From contig JAYWHT010000057.1 of the NCBI GenBank assembly GCA_043777595.1, forward strand, positions 1-11,779: a DNA stretch of 11,779 nt, in the 5' to 3' direction. Source of the stretch: JAYVJH01 sp043777595 (lineage in GTDB: Bacteria; Bacteroidota; Bacteroidia; Cytophagales; Spirosomataceae). Below are positions 1 through 7,032 of this stretch, piece after piece; position 1 is the first letter of the stretch, and each line of letters begins with the position of its first letter. Under the pieces are notes generated by a model, which searched no databases, had not been told where the DNA came from, and saw nothing but the letters and a program-made list of their open reading frames with translations. A program made the translations under genes and the position numbers.

Positions 1-58
1 ACAGTAAAAATATACTTTGTGAGAGAAGTAGTTTATAATAGGGATAGGGTTATCGAAA

Positions 59-87
59 CCTCGCTGGCATTGCCAGCGAGGTTTTTT
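59..87 (+). terminator. Rho-independent terminator at window start
   Basis: A 10-bp perfect GC-rich stem (59-68 with 72-81) closes on an ATT loop and is followed by six T residues. It ends a transcript entering from the left, whose gene lies outside the window, and separates it from the lipoprotein gene downstream. Bases 1-58 contain no gene I can recognise. Confidence 0.85.
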
Positions 88-173
88 AATTTTATTACAC
101 GCAATTAAACCTTTTTATATTTCGTTAGTCAAACACATCAGTGTTCAATTTATTCATACTAAACAATTAACCA

Positions 174-1007
174 ATGAAAGTAAACCAATTATTGAAGCTA
201 CTAAGTGTTTGTATCATCGTCTTTTCTGTATTTGTGTCGTGCAACAAAAATACAGAAATCGTAACAACCCAAACAGACCAAATGGTAGAAGACCATCAAA
301 CTATTAGTGATGAAACCGAGGCTATTTTTGCCTACCAAAACTCACTCGTTGGTGGCTTTGGCAATATGCGACTGGCTGCTACCGATAGTTTGGGCAAAAA
401 TCTCAAACTCGACAACTGTGCTACCACCAAGACTACAACAACAAACGGCATTACGACCGTTGTGGTGGACTTTGGGGCCGTTCGGACGTGTAATAACAAA
501 ATGGTGGGTGGTAAAATGACCATAACAATTCCAGCCAAACCAACCACGGGGCTTTTTACCCAGACTGTTGTATATCAAGATTTTCAGCAGGGGGCAAAGA
601 AAATCAACGGTAAACAAACCATGACAATAGTACTCGAAAACGGCAAGCCAATAACCAGAGAAAGTTTCACACAAACGACTATCACGCTCGAAAATGGTAA
701 GGTTATAACGTTTGAAAGCACCAAATCTCGTAAAACGGACATGAAAGGAACACTCAGCAGTATTGATGATGAGGTGTTGATGTCTGGCACGACGACGGCT
801 GTCAGCAGTGATGGCAGGAGTTTCAAATCGACGACTACCAAAGACTTGCTTATCAAAAATACCTGCCTTGGTACAAGCGGCTTGTTTCCAGTGGCGGGTA
901 CAATCGAAATAGAGCGTACCGACAAAACAAAAACTACAATAGACTACGGCACAGGTACTTGCGACCGAGTATATACGGTCAATGGTGTTGAAAAAACGAG
1001 AAAATAG
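174..1007 (+). CDS. Putative lipoprotein of unknown function
   Basis: This 277-aa protein begins with a lipoprotein signal peptide: basic N-terminus, hydrophobic stretch (residues 8-20) and a lipobox ending FVSC, with Cys23 as the predicted lipidated residue. It is therefore probably anchored in the outer or inner membrane and faces the periplasm or the cell surface. The mature part is Thr-rich and probably all beta. A short strand pair is duplicated: TIVLENGKPITRES at 151-164 and TITLENGKVITFES at 169-182. Cys82 and Cys106 flank a V-V-V-D-F-G segment, and a second DYGTGTC segment lies near the C-terminus. From memory, paired 'DFG...C' segments occur in many uncharacterised Bacteroidota lipoproteins. 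The gene stands alone between two terminators. The ATG at 174 is chosen because the signal peptide starts there; no Shine-Dalgarno is visible. No specific function can be assigned. Confidence 0.85.
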   Translation: MKVNQLLKLLSVCIIVFSVFVSCNKNTEIVTTQTDQMVEDHQTISDETEAIFAYQNSLVGGFGNMRLAATDSLGKNLKLDNCATTKTTTTNGITTVVVDFGAVRTCNNKMVGGKMTITIPAKPTTGLFTQTVVYQDFQQGAKKINGKQTMTIVLENGKPITRESFTQTTITLENGKVITFESTKSRKTDMKGTLSSIDDEVLMSGTTTAVSSDGRSFKSTTTKDLLIKNTCLGTSGLFPVAGTIEIERTDKTKTTIDYGTGTCDRVYTVNGVEKTRK

Positions 1008-1022
1008 CCACTAACAAACCAC

Positions 1023-1061
1023 AAAAAAGGCGAGTTACCGATTGGGTAACTCGCCTTTTTT
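1023..1061 (+). terminator. Terminator after lipoprotein gene
   Basis: An 11-bp perfect stem (1029-1039 with 1045-1055) with a 5-nt loop is flanked by six A residues on the left and six T residues on the right, which extend the pairing. The symmetry would let it work in both directions. It lies 15 nt after the lipoprotein stop codon. Confidence 0.92.
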
Positions 1062-1089
1062 ATAGTGTTAAGTACTTATTCAAAACTAA

Positions 1090-1152
1090 TACGGTGTTTT
1101 AATTTCGATAACTTATTGATTAACAGCATTGTATTTGACTCACGACACCGTA
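1090..1152. repeat. 8-bp inverted repeat with 47-nt spacer
   Basis: TACGGTGT at 1090-1097 is matched perfectly by ACACCGTA at 1145-1152. It lies between the lipoprotein terminator and the IS110 leader, in a gene-free stretch. A related motif, TCACGAC, occurs three times nearby (1140-1146, 1161-1167, 1248-1254). Function is unknown: it may be part of the insertion target, a subterminal repeat of the IS, or chance. Confidence 0.4.
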
Positions 1153-1261
1153 CTATATACTCACGACTCCTATGTTTGCAATATATTTCAAAATTAGCAA
1201 AAAAAGTGGGGATTTGTTGATGTAATTGAAAAAGAGCGAGAGTTGATTCACGACAAATAAG

Positions 1262-1433
1262 CCCTTGAGGTATTATGATAAGTAGAAATAACCTCGTTCT
1301 TTTTTATCTTTTAGAGTTTGAACAGAATGTAAAGAAATGGTTTTTAGCCATTATCTAGAATATCCAATAAGGAGACAAAACGAAGAAAGATAATTCAATT
1401 GCTTTTTAAATAAAACATTAACAAATTATAAAA
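1262..1433 (+). ncRNA. Possible IS110 bridge-RNA leader region
   Basis: The untranslated stretch before the transposase is long and contains hairpins. GAGGT at 1267-1271 pairs with ACCTC at 1291-1295, extended by ATT with AAT across a one-base bulge, and is followed by a T-rich run. AATGG at 1336-1340 pairs with CCATT at 1348-1352 around a 7-nt loop. In IS110-group elements a structured bridge RNA is encoded in the left non-coding end, between the element's end and the transposase gene, and specifies target and donor. The position fits, but the target- and donor-binding loops cannot be assigned from this copy alone. The wider gene-free stretch 1062-1433 otherwise holds only the inverted repeat at 1090-1152, the TCACGAC repeats and an exact TAnnTTTG box at 1171-1178 without a good -33 partner. 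Confidence 0.35.
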
Positions 1434-2490
1434 ATGGAAAGTAATTTAAAGCAGGTAATAGGCATTGATATAGCTCAAAAAGAGCTGGTATGCACTTTTG
1501 GAGTTATAAAGTCTGATTTAACAATTGGATTGAATGCCCATAAAGTATTCAAGAATTCAGAACAGGGATTTAGTACCGCACGGGCGGCCCCGATTTTTAA
1601 TATGGATCAAGCAAAATGCTATACCAGAAGTTTACTTACAGGTTGTTATGGAAGCTACGGGGGTTTATCATCAAAAAATCACACATTTTTTAGTTGAAAA
1701 AGGCTACAATGTAAGTATTGTATTGCCCAATAAGATTAGTAATTTTCAGCGTACTTTGGAAGTAAAAACCATTACCGATAAGAGTATGTCGGAGTGTATT
1801 ACGCAATTTGGTTTGAGTCGCAAACTTGATAACTGGAAAGCCCCCAGTACGATTTATCGAAATTTACAACAACTTACTCGTGAGCGTGACCAAATCGTTG
1901 ATGAGCGTAGTGTAGTAAAGAACCAAAAACATGCAGAAGAAACCGAAGCATTTCCAAATGAGGGGACAATCAAGCGATTGAAAGCACGGATTATTTTATT
2001 AAATCAACAAGAGTCCGAAATAAAGAAAGAGATTGATAGTCTGATAGATAAGAACGAAGAGTTGAAAAACAAGATAGAAAACATTTGCACAATACCAGGT
2101 GTTGGAAAACTTACAGCAGTGATTGTATTAGCAGAAACGAATGGATTTGAGTTGGTAAGAAATAAGCGTCAATTAAGTTCCTATGCAGGCTTAGATGTTA
2201 TTGAAAAGACATCAGGAACATCAGTTAAAGGTAAGAGTCGCATCTCAAAAAAAGGAAATGTACACTTACGAAAAGCAATGTTTTATCCTGCAATGTGTGC
2301 CGTTAAACATGACGAAAATTATAAGCAAAATTACATAAGAATAGTCGAGAAAAACGGAATAAAAATGAAAGGAATAGTAGCGACAGGAAGAAAATTATTA
2401 GAATTGATATTTGTATTATTCCAACAAAACAAAAAATATGATATTAACTATGAAAGAAAAAAGGCTGAAGCCAAATTGGCAACAGCCTAG
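1434..2490 (+). pseudogene. IS110-family transposase, disrupted by frameshift
   Basis: The transposase is read in two frames. Frame one starts at ATG 1434 and gives the RuvC-like opening VIGIDIAQKEL with the first acidic residue, Asp12. From about 1592 the reading continues in the +1 frame with LQVVMEATGVYH (second acidic residue), then LPNKISNF and KTITDKS. A coiled, charged middle follows, then the C-terminal Transposase_20 region: CTIPGVGKLTA, SYAGLDV, the Ser-rich SGTSVKGKS stretch expected to carry the catalytic serine, and ISKKGNVHLRKAMF, to the stop at 2490. Removing 16 nt (1576-1591) restores one frame of 346 codons, with EQGFSRFLIWIKQ across the joint, a usual IS110 length. IS110 transposases are not known to need frameshifting, so this copy is probably inactive unless supplied in trans. 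The frame-two ATG/ORF starting at 1534 is not a natural protein start. Confidence 0.85.
2461..2488 (+). repeat. Palindrome over the transposase 3' end
   Basis: AGGCTG pairs with CAGCCT and, after a symmetrical AA/AA mismatch, GCCA pairs with TGGC, giving an imperfect hairpin over the last codons and up to the stop of the transposase. There is no T-run after it, so it is not a classical terminator. It may belong to the element's right-end structure. Confidence 0.5.
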
Positions 2491-2750
2491 CACAAGCTGA
2501 CTCTATGGTCGCTTTAGAAGACAAAGGTATAAAAAATATTCTTTTTTATAGGATTTTAACACAGAATCTACTTATTTCCCAATTTATCAAAAATTTGAAA
2601 GTAAGTAAATGTTCTAATTAAGTATTAAATATCAATCTAAATTAAGGGTTGAATTGTTTGTCTATATTTTAAGTAAAAAGTTTGATTGTCAGAATATTGG
2701 CACTTTTTTGATTAACAAAACACAGCAAGTCTAATATATTTTACGTTTTG

Positions 2751-3044
2751 CTACCTAAACAATTTTTTGTCGGCATAAAAAGTACCAAACGGGACTAACG
2801 ATGCGACCATTGCCCAAAATATCTTTGAGATTTTCCAACGATATAAGTAAGCAACTTGTACGACCAACAAAACATATAAAATAAACAGCACGCCATGAGC
2901 CATACCTATTACAAGGTTGGGTTTGGGCATCTGAAATTTATATTTGAGTATCATCGTAAAACCCAAAAGTAAGAAAGAGCAGCCCTCTACAAAGGCCACA
3001 ATTCTGAGCCGACCTAATGCTGTTTTTAAAAGATTTTGTATCAT
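2751..3044 (-). CDS. DUF3817 family integral membrane protein
   Basis: This 97-aa protein matches what I know of DUF3817: an N-terminal LGRLRIVAFVEGCSFLLLGF segment, a central motif ending in GMAHGVLFILYV, and a C-terminal membrane segment with a W and FGTFYADK. Three hydrophobic stretches (about residues 12-33, 45-66 and 73-88) suggest three membrane spans in the inner membrane. No biochemical role is known for the family. The gene lies 42 nt downstream of rsmG on the same strand and may be the last gene of a moxR-rsmG-DUF3817 transcript. No clear hairpin terminator is seen in the 260-nt AT-rich stretch after it (2491-2750), which holds the right end of the IS element and nothing else I can identify. 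The ATG at 3044 gives the expected family N-terminus. Confidence 0.85.
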   Translation of the reverse strand: MIQNLLKTALGRLRIVAFVEGCSFLLLGFTMILKYKFQMPKPNLVIGMAHGVLFILYVLLVVQVAYLYRWKISKIFWAMVASLVPFGTFYADKKLFR

Positions 3045-3086
3045 GTTGATTGGTTGGTAATACTTTCAAAAATAAGATAAATCTAC

Positions 3087-3728
3087 TCAATGGCCATTTG
3101 GTGAAGCCCCAATCGGAATATGCACTACTTTTTTGGTAGTAAAAAAATCTTCGTCAAAATAGTCAGAAAGCTCAAAAACTCGGGCTTTGCGGCCTAACTC
3201 TTGTAGCTCTTCGGTCAAGTCGCCACCTTTGAGTGCCAAAATACCGTTAGTAAGACCATGTACTTGGTTGCGGCTCATTTTGTAGCGCACCCATTCAAAG
3301 AGCGGGCGGCAACGAGTTACGGCTCTCGTTACCACAAAGTCGTAAGTGCCATCGGCTTGGTCGGCTCGTAGTTTTTCGGCTTTTACGTTTTTTAGATCAA
3401 GCGCAGCGGCTACTTCTTGTACTACCTTCATTTTTTTGCCGATGCTGTCCACCAAATGAAACTCGGCTTCGGGAAATAAAATTGCCAACGGAATACCCGG
3501 AAAACCACCGCCTGTGCCAACGTCTAATATCGATGCAAACTCTTTAAATTCAAGTACTTTGGCAATAGCGAGCGAGTGCAAAACGTGGCGTTCGTAGAGG
3601 TTTTCAACATCTTGTCGAGAAATAACGTTTATTTGTGCATTCCAGTGAGCGTACAAATCGCCGAGTTGCCCAAATTGTGCTTTCTGTTGGGCTGTCAGGT
3701 TAGGGAAATATTTTTCTATTATTGTCAT
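3087..3728 (-). CDS. rsmG: 16S rRNA (guanine527-N7)-methyltransferase RsmG
   Basis: This 213-aa protein is RsmG (GidB), which uses S-adenosylmethionine to methylate N7 of G527 in 16S rRNA, in the cytoplasm. Visible family signatures are INVISRQD (33-40), the H-VLHSL segment (48-53), the SAM-binding motif I LDVGTGGGFPGIP (68-80), HLVDSIGKKMKV (91-102) and the FVVTRAV stretch (131-137) that follows the acidic motif. Length agrees with the E. coli enzyme (about 207 aa). It starts 3 nt after the moxR stop codon, so the two are almost certainly co-transcribed and perhaps translationally coupled. Loss of RsmG is known to give low-level streptomycin resistance; its occurrence a few kilobases from rpsL is probably coincidence. 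Confidence 0.96.
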   Translation of the reverse strand: MTIIEKYFPNLTAQQKAQFGQLGDLYAHWNAQINVISRQDVENLYERHVLHSLAIAKVLEFKEFASILDVGTGGGFPGIPLAILFPEAEFHLVDSIGKKMKVVQEVAAALDLKNVKAEKLRADQADGTYDFVVTRAVTRCRPLFEWVRYKMSRNQVHGLTNGILALKGGDLTEELQELGRKARVFELSDYFDEDFFTTKKVVHIPIGASPNGH

Positions 3729-3731
3729 GGT

Positions 3732-4688
3732 TTATCGTCCTATGGCTACTTTGGTCAAAATCGAATCTACAATATTACGAGCATTTATGTTGTCGGCCTC
3801 GGCTTCGTAATTGAGCAATATGCGGTGATTGAACACATCTGAGGCGACCTCTTTGATGTCTTCGGGCAGTACATAGTCTCGGCTATCGAAATATGCCAAT
3901 GCCTTAGCGGCCAAGTTGAGCTGAATCGTACCCCGTGGCGAGACCCCAAACTTGATATATCGGGCTTCGTCTTTGAGATTATAGTCAAGCGGGCGGCGGG
4001 TAGCAAAAACCAGTTCGACAATATAGTTTTCGAGGGTTTCCGAAATCGTTATTTTATTGATTTCTTTTCTGATTTGGCTTATTTCTTCTTTTGTAATAAC
4101 CGCTTGCGGCTCGTGAGCATAGTCCAAATTAGACATTCGGCGCATGACTTCTAACTCTTCGGTTTTGGTCGGATAGTCAATAAACACTTTCATCATAAAC
4201 CTGTCTAACTGCGCCTCGGGCAGTGGGTATGTACCTTCTTGCTCAACGGGGTTTTGGGTGGCCAGCACCAAAAACGGACGGTCGAGGCTATATGTTTTTT
4301 CACCGATTGTTACTTGTTTTTCTTGCATACATTCCAGCAACGCCGACTGTACTTTGGCAGGCGAGCGGTTGATCTCATCGGCCAAAATGATATTACTAAA
4401 AATCGGCCCTTTTTTTACTTCATAGTCGCCCAGCTTAGGTTTGTAAATCATGGTGCCAATAATATCGGCAGGCAGCAGGTCAGGGGTAAACTGTATTCGT
4501 TGAAAATTAAGATACAATATTTGAGACAATGTATTGATTGTCAGAGTTTTGGCAAGCCCAGGCACACCTTCGAGCAAGATATGCCCACCCGTAAAAAGAC
4601 CGATAAGCAACCGATTGATGAGTTTTTCTTGACCCACCACCACTCGGCTCATTTCGTCAAATATTTGTTGTATTTTCGTTTGTAGCAT
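3732..4688 (-). CDS. moxR: MoxR-family AAA+ ATPase
   Basis: This 318-aa protein is a MoxR-type AAA+ ATPase. It shows Walker A GVPGLAKT (41-48), the family stretch FTPDLLPADIIG (67-78), Walker B IILADEINR (100-108), sensor 1 ATQNPVEQEGTYPLPEAQLD (143-162) with the arginine-containing LDRF, and a C-terminal lid region ending near SILTKVAIGR. MoxR proteins act as chaperone-like ATPases and usually work with a von Willebrand factor A or DUF58 protein encoded next door. No such partner is in this window, where the downstream gene is rsmG. The start is ATG 4688, with no visible Shine-Dalgarno. Only 24 nt separate it from the end of the decayed restriction gene upstream, so its native promoter must lie inside that gene's 3' end or have been lost. 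Confidence 0.95.
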   Translation of the reverse strand: MLQTKIQQIFDEMSRVVVGQEKLINRLLIGLFTGGHILLEGVPGLAKTLTINTLSQILYLNFQRIQFTPDLLPADIIGTMIYKPKLGDYEVKKGPIFSNIILADEINRSPAKVQSALLECMQEKQVTIGEKTYSLDRPFLVLATQNPVEQEGTYPLPEAQLDRFMMKVFIDYPTKTEELEVMRRMSNLDYAHEPQAVITKEEISQIRKEINKITISETLENYIVELVFATRRPLDYNLKDEARYIKFGVSPRGTIQLNLAAKALAYFDSRDYVLPEDIKEVASDVFNHRILLNYEAEADNINARNIVDSILTKVAIGR

Positions 4689-4712
4689 AGGGGTTAGGTT
4701 TTTAAATTATTA

Positions 4713-5405
4713 TTAGTTCCAAAAGTCCAATAGGTTTGTAATTGCGTCTTTGAATAGTTTTGGTGCTTTTACTCCTAAAATTAGTTGTCCGTTTTCGTTG
4801 AGCAAAAAGCCAATTTCTATTTCAATTATTTCTTCTTCGGTACTTCCGTAAAGTACAACTGTCCTCAAAATTTTGAATTTTGGATAATGTTTCAAAATAT
4901 AATTTTTCTCAATATAGTCGTAATTTCCAAGTTCAGCAATTCCATTTTTTCTGAAAGCATACTTTTTGCCTTCAACGTTTATAACTTCACTACGTCCAAA
5001 GTCAATGAGTATAAGGTCTGGAATATGTACGATTTGTTCTTTGTCGCCACCTTTATATTTTTCTCTGTCTTTGTATTTTTCAAGAGGAATATGTTCGCCT
5101 TTTTTGGTAATGAAATAACCTTTTTCGCAACCTGCGTGATTTTCAAAAATTGAATAGCCTTGTGTAAAATTCTCTACAACCAAATGAATAAAAATTGTTC
5201 CTAATTTTTCTCCGTCTGTGTCATATTTCCAATAGTCGTTATTCATTTCTGCTTTTGGAACTGTCAAACCTTGTAACGAAATACCTATTTTATTGGCAAT
5301 TTGAATAAACTTGTTGGTTTTACTAACGTGTTTTTGTTCCAAACCGTGTTGTGTTATTTCAATTTTTTGTGTCCAACCCAACAAACGTAAAACTGCACAT
5401 AATAC
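4713..5405 (-). pseudogene. Restriction endonuclease, 3' part after frameshift
   Basis: This frame encodes the C-terminal ~230 residues of an endonuclease whose N-terminal part is in the overlapping frame upstream (5359-6084). It is open from a stop at 5406; the first possible start is a TTG at 5384, an unlikely natural beginning. Counting from that TTG, residues 2-12 (LGWTQKIEITQ) continue naturally from the upstream frame. A HIPDLILIDFG segment (120-130) followed by INVEGKKY (135-142) gives a PD-x14-EGK pattern (D123, E138, K140) typical of the PD-(D/E)xK nuclease fold. A charged YKDREKYKGGDKEQ segment (104-117) precedes it. The family is not one I can name. It ends 24 nt before moxR. Low GC, unlike rpsL/rpsG, suggests horizontal origin. 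Confidence 0.7.
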
Positions 5406-6084
5406 TCAACGCTCCAATATTTGGGTCGTGAGAAAGTCCACCACTTTTAAAAAGTCTGCCCGAAACTTCAATTTTCGTTTTTGATTTTGTTAGCAAAATT
5501 GGAACATTTCCTTTTGGTGCTTTTCGCATATCATTTTTCAAGTCTATGATCTCATCAATAGTTTTGAATGGCGTAAAAATCGTTTTATCAAGTTTTTTGC
5601 CCAAAATTTCAACACCCAAAGTCAAAAGCAATTTTGTGCCAAAAATATATGTTGAGGTTGGTTCTAATTTTTGGTCAATTTGCAAATTGTAAAGCATTAT
5701 TTTCTTTACATTTGGGTAATAACTTTGTATGAAGACAAATTTACTGCAACGTTGATAAACGCCTGTATTTCGGCTTTCTTTGTCGTCTGTTTTTGTTTCT
5801 TCTATCGCATAAATTGGCTCGTCTTTTTGGTAGAAAATCAAAAAGTCTGTAAAACTGGAATTGCCTGAAACTGTTTTCACATAAACTTTATCTACCTTGT
5901 TGCAACGAAAGCCTGTAACTTCATAAGTAAACGTAAATTTATTGTCGTTTAAGATTGGAAAAATGCGTAAAGTATCAACAAAAACGGCAAAGCCGTAATC
6001 TTTGGCGAATTTTTGAAATATCGTTTGAAGAACTTCTTTTTTAGGTCGTTCTTCCGTTAAAAACCAGGTACTATTTTGATAATT
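5359..6084 (-). pseudogene. Restriction endonuclease, 5' part, no visible start
   Basis: This frame is open from a stop at 6085 but has no ATG; the only standard alternative start is a GTG at 5880, deep inside conserved-looking sequence. Upstream of that GTG it reads WFLTEERPKKEVLQ and FAKDYGFAVFVDTLRIF, which look like the true N-terminal region (about 5883-6066). Counting from the GTG, FTDFLIF (D12) followed by AIEETK (E28, K30) and SRNTGVYQRCSKF forms a D-x15-ExK pattern with a following QR, again nuclease-like. The frame ends at 5359, but homologous-looking sequence continues in the next frame after about 5397 (ALSIM joined to CAVLRLLGWTQ), which a missing TG dinucleotide would explain. 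Restored, the enzyme would be about 450 aa. It was probably the endonuclease partner of the D12 methyltransferase upstream. Confidence 0.65.
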
Positions 6085-6352
6085 CTAATATTCCTTTCAC
6101 TGTAATTTCTTTATTATGGTATTTGATGTAAGTACAACTTTCTCCAGCTTTACAAGAACAATTTTCTTCTATATGTTTTTCAAATAGTTTTTTTATATAG
6201 CCCTCAACTTTTCTAATTTCACTATATTTAATTTCAGGTTCTGGCAATACCAATCCCCTTGCCAACGCTTCTTCAAGGCTTTTGGGCGTATTTTTGAAGA
6301 TACCATCTAAACAAGCCTTATTGTTTGCCGTGATTTTAATTTTAACGCTCAT
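6071..6352 (-). CDS. Small hypothetical protein linked to HNH nuclease
   Basis: This 93-aa cytoplasmic protein is of a family I do not recognise. It has a predicted beta start (MSVKIKITANN), an SLEEALARG helix followed by LPEPE, a basic and acidic helix (KVEGYIKKLFEKHIEE), and a cysteine group C65-S-C67-x5-C73 with a further Cys14, which might bind a metal. There is no signal peptide or membrane segment. It starts 2 nt after the stop of the HNH endonuclease, so the two are probably translated together. By position it could be an accessory, control or immunity protein for the nuclease, but nothing in the sequence proves this. Its stop (6071) lies inside the reading frame of the broken restriction gene that follows, as expected at an insertion or recombination boundary. 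Confidence 0.7.
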   Translation of the reverse strand: MSVKIKITANNKACLDGIFKNTPKSLEEALARGLVLPEPEIKYSEIRKVEGYIKKLFEKHIEENCSCKAGESCTYIKYHNKEITVKGILELSK

Positions 6353-6354
6353 AA

Positions 6355-7032
6355 TTAGCCAAGAAAAATAACATTACGATGATATTGTATTCTGTTTTCA
6401 ACAGGTAACTTTTCATAAATTTTTTTTGGTTCAATGCCGATAGCTTTGATATTACCAATATCTAACGCTTTCGAAACTAATAATGCCTTATTATTTTCAA
6501 AAGTGATTAGTCCAATATCAAAAAGTTTATCGATAGTTGGGGCAAAAATAAAACCGTTATTTTTATCTAAACGCTCAATATTGTTAGCGACTCGCCATGG
6601 TTTTATATGACTTGCTGTCAAAATACGGGAATTTGTTATGCCCGTTATTGGGCAAAAAACTAACTCTTTCAATAAACTACGCCTAAATCGTTCTTGACCC
6701 ACGCGAATAGTTTGTTGTATGATTTTCGAGGTGCTTTTTTCTTCGCTTTCTATTGCTTCATTTTCAGTTTGTTGTTCTAAAATATAATCTGGTTGATATT
6801 CCAATGGAATTTTATCTAAATGATTTACCAAACCATAAAGTCCTGGCAAAATTTTATAAAATCGTTTATCTCTTTGAACTCTTTCATTTATAGTCTTATG
6901 AGGTGTCAATCCTTCAAAGCTTTTGAAGGATCGTGCAACTTCATAAATCTGCTTTAAAGTGGCAAAGTATCCAAGTTGAATTATTGCTCTTTCAACAGCA
7001 TCAGACCAAGTTAGTTCTTTTAATTCAAGCAT
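6355..7032 (-). CDS. HNH endonuclease with N-terminal winged helix
   Basis: This 225-aa protein has two parts. Residues 6-70 (LTWSDAVERAI, ATLKQIYEVA, TPHKTINERVQRD, LPGLYGL) resemble the HARE-HTH winged-helix domain found in restriction enzymes and other DNA-binding proteins. Residues 107-175 match the HNH_2 (PF13391-like) nuclease pattern: RVGQERFRRSLL, C127-PITG, SHIKPW (H142), RLDKNNGF (N158/N159) and the closing PTIDKLFDIGLITF. The third motif position has no histidine, a variation I believe is common in this subgroup. A linker rich in Glu and Ser (83-104) joins the two. It is a likely type II or modification-dependent (type IV) restriction enzyme. Its ATG overlaps the end of the truncated methyltransferase by 13 nt, and the 93-aa gene follows 2 nt later. 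It appears intact. Confidence 0.85.
   Translation of the reverse strand: MLELKELTWSDAVERAIIQLGYFATLKQIYEVARSFKSFEGLTPHKTINERVQRDKRFYKILPGLYGLVNHLDKIPLEYQPDYILEQQTENEAIESEEKSTSKIIQQTIRVGQERFRRSLLKELVFCPITGITNSRILTASHIKPWRVANNIERLDKNNGFIFAPTIDKLFDIGLITFENNKALLVSKALDIGNIKAIGIEPKKIYEKLPVENRIQYHRNVIFLG

Larger units (their letters stand above)
1262..2530 (+). mobile_element. IS110-family insertion sequence (ends approximate)
   Basis: The element is recognised from its transposase (1434-2490), which has the N-terminal DEDD/RuvC-like and C-terminal Transposase_20 regions of the IS110 family. IS110 elements usually lack terminal inverted repeats and target duplications, so exact ends cannot be read from one copy. 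The left end should lie in 1062-1433 and the right end in 2491-2750; the limits given here are guesses based on where structured sequence begins and where the conserved-looking tail stops. The neighbouring lipoprotein terminator and the DUF3817 gene look intact, so the insertion seems to be intergenic. Confidence 0.65.

Noticed and set aside
1534..1697. Programmed frameshift producing the transposase
   Set aside because: IS110 transposases are made from one frame; no slippery site is seen, and a GC-rich insertion explains the shift better.
1116..2717. TTGATTAACA at 1116-1125 and again at 2708-2717, flanking the IS like a target duplication
   Set aside because: The motif is AT-rich and short, lies well outside the probable IS ends, and IS110 elements do not normally make target duplications.
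4239..4685. 148-codon open frame on the plus strand
   Set aside because: It is antisense to the conserved Walker A/B part of moxR and resembles no protein family.
5359..5880. Separate 173-aa gene starting at GTG 5880
   Set aside because: Similarly patterned coding sequence continues upstream in frame for about 60 codons and downstream in the next frame, so this is a fragment of a larger broken gene.
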